NCBI RefSeq assembly: GCF_000334455.1
Contig: NZ_BANX01000007.1
Span: 1 to 64,000 of the forward strand
DNA: 64,000 bases
Direction of reading: 5' to 3'
Origin: Gordonia soli NBRC 108243
GTDB taxonomy: Bacteria; Actinomycetota; Actinomycetes; Mycobacteriales; Mycobacteriaceae
Below are positions 63,427 to 64,000 of this stretch, in pieces (positions within the stretch are counted from its first letter, which is position 1; each line of letters opens with the position of its first letter). The notes beneath the pieces were generated by a model that was not told where the DNA came from, searched no databases, and was given only the letters and a program-made list of their open reading frames with translations. Both the position numbers and the translations under genes were made by a program.

Positions 63427-64000
63427 ATGGCCGAGAACGCACCTCGACGTCGCCGGCGGGATCCGGCGGAGCGACGCCGCAGCATCGTCGCGGCCGCCAC
63501 CGAACTGGTCCGCGAACTCGGGTCCGCGGGTCTGACCCATCGCTTGGTCGCCGAGCGCGCAGGAGTGCCACTCGGTGCCACCACGCAGTACTTCGCAACC
63601 CTCGACGACCTGCGCGCGGAGGCCCTGGCCGCGCTGGCGGACGAGGTCGACGTGTCCCTGTCCGAGGTCGCGGACGCACTCATCGGGCACGGGCCCTCGC
63701 CAGAGGCTTTCGCGCGGACTCTGCACGACTACATCTCCGACGAGCAGATGGCACGCGCCGACATGGCGCTGCTGTCGGCCGCCATGGTCGACCCGCACCT
63801 CCGCGACCTCGCCCTGCGATGGTCCACCGGATTGATCGACCTGCTGTCTCCGCACGTCGGTGCGGGGACAGCTCGCGCCGTCACCGCCTTCGTCGACGGT
63901 GCGACCATCCACGCCCTCCTCCACGGGACACCGATGTCGGTGGAGGAGATCACCCACACCTTGAATGCTCTGCTGACCTCCGGAGGCAACGATGTCCGTG
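63427..64000 (+). CDS. TetR family regulator (3' end off the window)
   Basis: The frame from ATG 63427 (ribosome site GAAAGGA) is open to the window end; 191 codons are visible. The HTH GLTHRLVAERAGVPLGATTQYFATLDDL (about 35-62) is TetR-like, with the AcrR-type N-terminal arm RRRRDPAERRRSIVAAA. A 28-base palindrome upstream suggests autorepression. The target beyond the window or the divergent sulfurtransferase cannot be decided. Confidence 0.88.
   Translation, partial: MAENAPRRRRRDPAERRRSIVAAATELVRELGSAGLTHRLVAERAGVPLGATTQYFATLDDLRAEALAALADEVDVSLSEVADALIGHGPSPEAFARTLHDYISDEQMARADMALLSAAMVDPHLRDLALRWSTGLIDLLSPHVGAGTARAVTAFVDGATIHALLHGTPMSVEEITHTLNALLTSGGNDVR

Overview
The window is GC-rich (GC-biased third codon positions, many GTG starts, frequent ATGA stop/start overlaps). 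Its gene content points to a high-GC actinobacterium, probably a soil-type member of the Mycobacteriales close to Gordonia, Rhodococcus or Williamsia. Supporting content includes a DUF222/13E12-type HNH gene, a monomeric NADP isocitrate dehydrogenase, kdpFABC with kdpDE, an SfnB/SsuD sulfur operon, a siderophore-interacting protein, a secreted LIP-type lipase and many single-gene TetR/MarR regulators. The genus is an inference; there is no rRNA marker. I saw no rRNA, tRNA, CRISPR array, insertion sequence or prophage.

Layout. 1-4.4 kb: a membrane-anchored protein (partial), a 2-hydroxyacid dehydrogenase and an alpha/beta hydrolase (minus strand), then a MarR regulator and a DJ-1/PfpI + MarR operon behind two tandem perfect palindromes. 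4.4-19.1 kb: the most distinctive block, a catabolic cluster. It runs class III aminotransferase, FAD/Fe-S oxidoreductase, aldehyde dehydrogenase, ectoine-hydrolase-like M24 protein, class I aminotransferase and M20 amidohydrolase (plus strand); MHS-type MFS transporter, FadR-type GntR regulator, DUF3830 protein and amidase (minus); and an EutA/maleate-isomerase-like protein (plus). A 12-bp palindrome ATTGTYGACAAT precedes the first operon and sits between the divergent amidase and isomerase-like genes. It occurs again upstream of a second isomerase-like gene at 32 kb, so a single GntR regulon probably ties these loci together. The enzyme set resembles ectoine/hydroxyectoine catabolism (M24 hydrolase, deacylase, aminotransferase, semialdehyde dehydrogenase, EutA-like protein) but has extra members and lacks the usual DoeB/EutB/EutC, so the substrate is open.

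19.1-22.6 kb: a ribbon-helix-helix protein whose start codon lies inside its own probable operator, a DUF4097 protein and a DrrAB-like ABC exporter. 22.6-31 kb: the Kdp potassium uptake system (small membrane peptide, kdpF, A, B, C, D, E) on the minus strand. kdpE carries an unusual C-terminal extension. 31-38 kb: a membrane protein, an F420/PPOX oxidoreductase, the second isomerase-like gene, tag, an NTF2-like protein, an SDR lacking the normal catalytic residues, an HxlR regulator, and clpB behind two HAIR-like (HspR) elements.

38-46 kb: an HNH endonuclease gene broken by an in-frame TGA, a ferritin-like protein, a PhoD-like phosphatase, a GIY-YIG protein and icd. 46-54 kb: a TetR-SDR-AMP ligase-lipase group, a MarR/epoxide hydrolase operon with a perfect operator, and a siderophore-interacting protein divergent from a TetR. 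54-57 kb: organosulfur acquisition (SfnB-like, SsuD-like, FMN reductase). 57-64 kb: a CoA ligase/saccharopine-dehydrogenase-like/SDR operon divergent from a TetR with tandem operators, then SRPBCC, UBP zinc-finger and rhodanese genes and a final TetR (partial) behind a 28-bp palindrome.

The window is notable for how many local regulators have a visible palindromic operator beside them; these are listed individually.
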